Shown in pieces: positions 6,943 through 7,760 of a stretch of 7,760 nt of DNA (the stretch's first letter is position 1; each line of letters starts with the position of its first letter). Source of the stretch: Nitrospira sp. Lineage in GTDB: Bacteria > Nitrospirota > Nitrospiria > Nitrospirales > Nitrospiraceae. Where the stretch lies: positions 22,367 through 30,126 of the forward strand of contig JABMDH010000013.1 of assembly GCA_015904075.1 (NCBI GenBank), written 5' to 3'. The notes below the pieces were generated by a model, which had not been told where the DNA came from, did not search any database, and was given only the letters and a program-made list of their open reading frames with translations. Position numbers and translations under genes: made by a program.

Positions 6943-7760
6943 ATGGACAATTCTTCCTCTCCTTCCCGTAATAACCAGCAGATCTTGGAGCGCATCGCGA
7001 CCCAAATGGTGTCCAGTCTCGATCTGCCGTCCGTACTCACCACAATCACACAAGGATTGGTCGAGGAACTGGATGCAGCCTTCGCCCGTATATGGCTGCT
7101 GGGCCCGGGGGATCTGTGCGCTCACTGTCATAAGGCTGCCGACTGCACCAATCGGGATCGGTGCCTGCATCTTGAGGCAAGCGCAGGGCTGTATTCCAAT
7201 CTCGACGGAGAATACCGCCGTATTCCGCTGGGCGAGCTCAAGATCGGGAAAATCGCCCAAGGCTACGGATCGATGCATACGAACGATGTGCTCGGCGACG
7301 ACCGGCTTCCGAACAAACAATGGATGCAAGACAACGGGCTCCACTCCTTTGCCGGCTACCCCTTGAAATTCCAGTGGGAGCTGCTCGGCGTCATCGCGAT
7401 GTTTGGGCGCAGACCGTTAAGCGAAGCAGAGATCGAACGGTTGTCAATCTTTGCCAACCAAGCCGCGATTGCAATCAAGAACGCGCAGCTCTTTACGGAA
7501 GTTGCGCAACTCAAGACTCGACTTGAGGCGGAGAACCGCTATCTTCGCGAAGAGATCAAACTCAATCACAATTTTGAGGAGATCGTCGGGGAGAACCAGC
7601 ACATCAAATCTGTGCTCCGACTCGTTGAACAGGTCGCACCGACGGATTCGACGGTCCTCATCCGGGGAGATACAGGAACCGGCAAGGAGCTGATGGCCAG
7701 AGCCATTCACAACCTGAGCCGGAGAAAAACTCGCTCGCTGGTAAAGGTGAATTGCGGGGC
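6943..7760 (+). CDS. GAF-domain sigma54-dependent transcriptional activator, C-terminus cut by window edge
   Basis: Enhancer-binding protein that would sense a signal through its N-terminal GAF domain and use AAA+ ATP hydrolysis to open promoters held by sigma54 RNA polymerase. 272 complete codons are visible. The GAF domain covers about residues 12-182, from ILERIATQMVSSLDL to FANQAAIAIKNAQLF. A short coiled-coil linker follows (about 184-208, QLKTRLEAENRYLREEIK). The AAA+ domain starts with EEIVGENQHIKSVL (212-225) and carries Walker A GDTGTGKE at 242-249. The rest of AAA+, the sigma54-contacting GAFTGA loop and the DNA-binding helix lie off the right edge. There is no receiver domain, so it is FhlA-like rather than a two-component NtrC. 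Four cysteines (59, 62, 68, 74; C-x2-C-x5-C-x5-C) in the GAF domain could bind a metal or Fe-S cluster. The start is ATG with AGGA ten bases upstream. Confidence 0.93.
   Translation, partial: MDNSSSPSRNNQQILERIATQMVSSLDLPSVLTTITQGLVEELDAAFARIWLLGPGDLCAHCHKAADCTNRDRCLHLEASAGLYSNLDGEYRRIPLGELKIGKIAQGYGSMHTNDVLGDDRLPNKQWMQDNGLHSFAGYPLKFQWELLGVIAMFGRRPLSEAEIERLSIFANQAAIAIKNAQLFTEVAQLKTRLEAENRYLREEIKLNHNFEEIVGENQHIKSVLRLVEQVAPTDSTVLIRGDTGTGKELMARAIHNLSRRKTRSLVKVNCG

Noticed and set aside
6270..7344. Long minus-strand frames opposite the HEAT gene and the activator, including one of 323 codons (6373-7344)
   Set aside because: They run antisense across two well-supported genes and the spacer with its promoter. 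The amino acid composition looks like an antisense artefact of GC-rich codons.

Overview
The window looks like chromosomal DNA from a GC-rich Gram-negative bacterium. The F1 subunit sequences, the gene neighbourhood and the spacer repeats read to me like Nitrospira or a close relative (phylum Nitrospirota). That is recognition from memory, not a search result. No tRNA, rRNA, insertion sequence, phage or CRISPR signature is visible, and no gap between genes exceeds about 165 bases.

Layout. Positions 1-398 (minus) hold a GNAT acetyltransferase that runs off the left edge. It diverges from a 59-residue zinc-ribbon protein at 461-640 (plus). From about 5630 down to 689 the minus strand carries one transcription unit: atpH (delta), atpA (alpha), atpG (gamma), atpD (beta), a piece of an RluA-family pseudouridine synthase, and a 140-residue protein of unknown function. 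Divergent from atpH, at 5725-6867 (plus), is an exported HEAT-repeat protein. Last, from 6943 to the right edge, is a GAF-sensor sigma54-dependent activator that is cut off just after its Walker A motif.

The striking point is damage to the F1-ATPase operon. atpA begins normally for 29 residues, then jumps out of frame to the segment that normally follows the P-loop, so about 160 residues including Walker A are missing. atpD is normal for 382 residues, then is joined in frame to the C-terminal 198 residues of a pseudouridine synthase. This removes the beta C-terminal domain, any atpC (epsilon) gene and the N-terminal part of the synthase. atpH and atpG are full length and undecayed. As written the operon cannot make a working F1. 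Candidate explanations are collapsed or chimeric assembly, a recent pair of deletions in a dispensable second copy, or edited sequence. The DNA alone does not decide between them.

Regulatory structure is also visible. There is a perfect TTGACA -35 box upstream of atpH, followed by a 7-bp-arm GC-rich hairpin in the leader. Two of the atp spacers carry inverted and direct repeats built from CTCAGTCC-like and CTCAACACT-like words. A TTGACA/TATCGT promoter sits before the sigma54 activator, with an inverted repeat that overlaps both its -10 box and its ribosome binding site.
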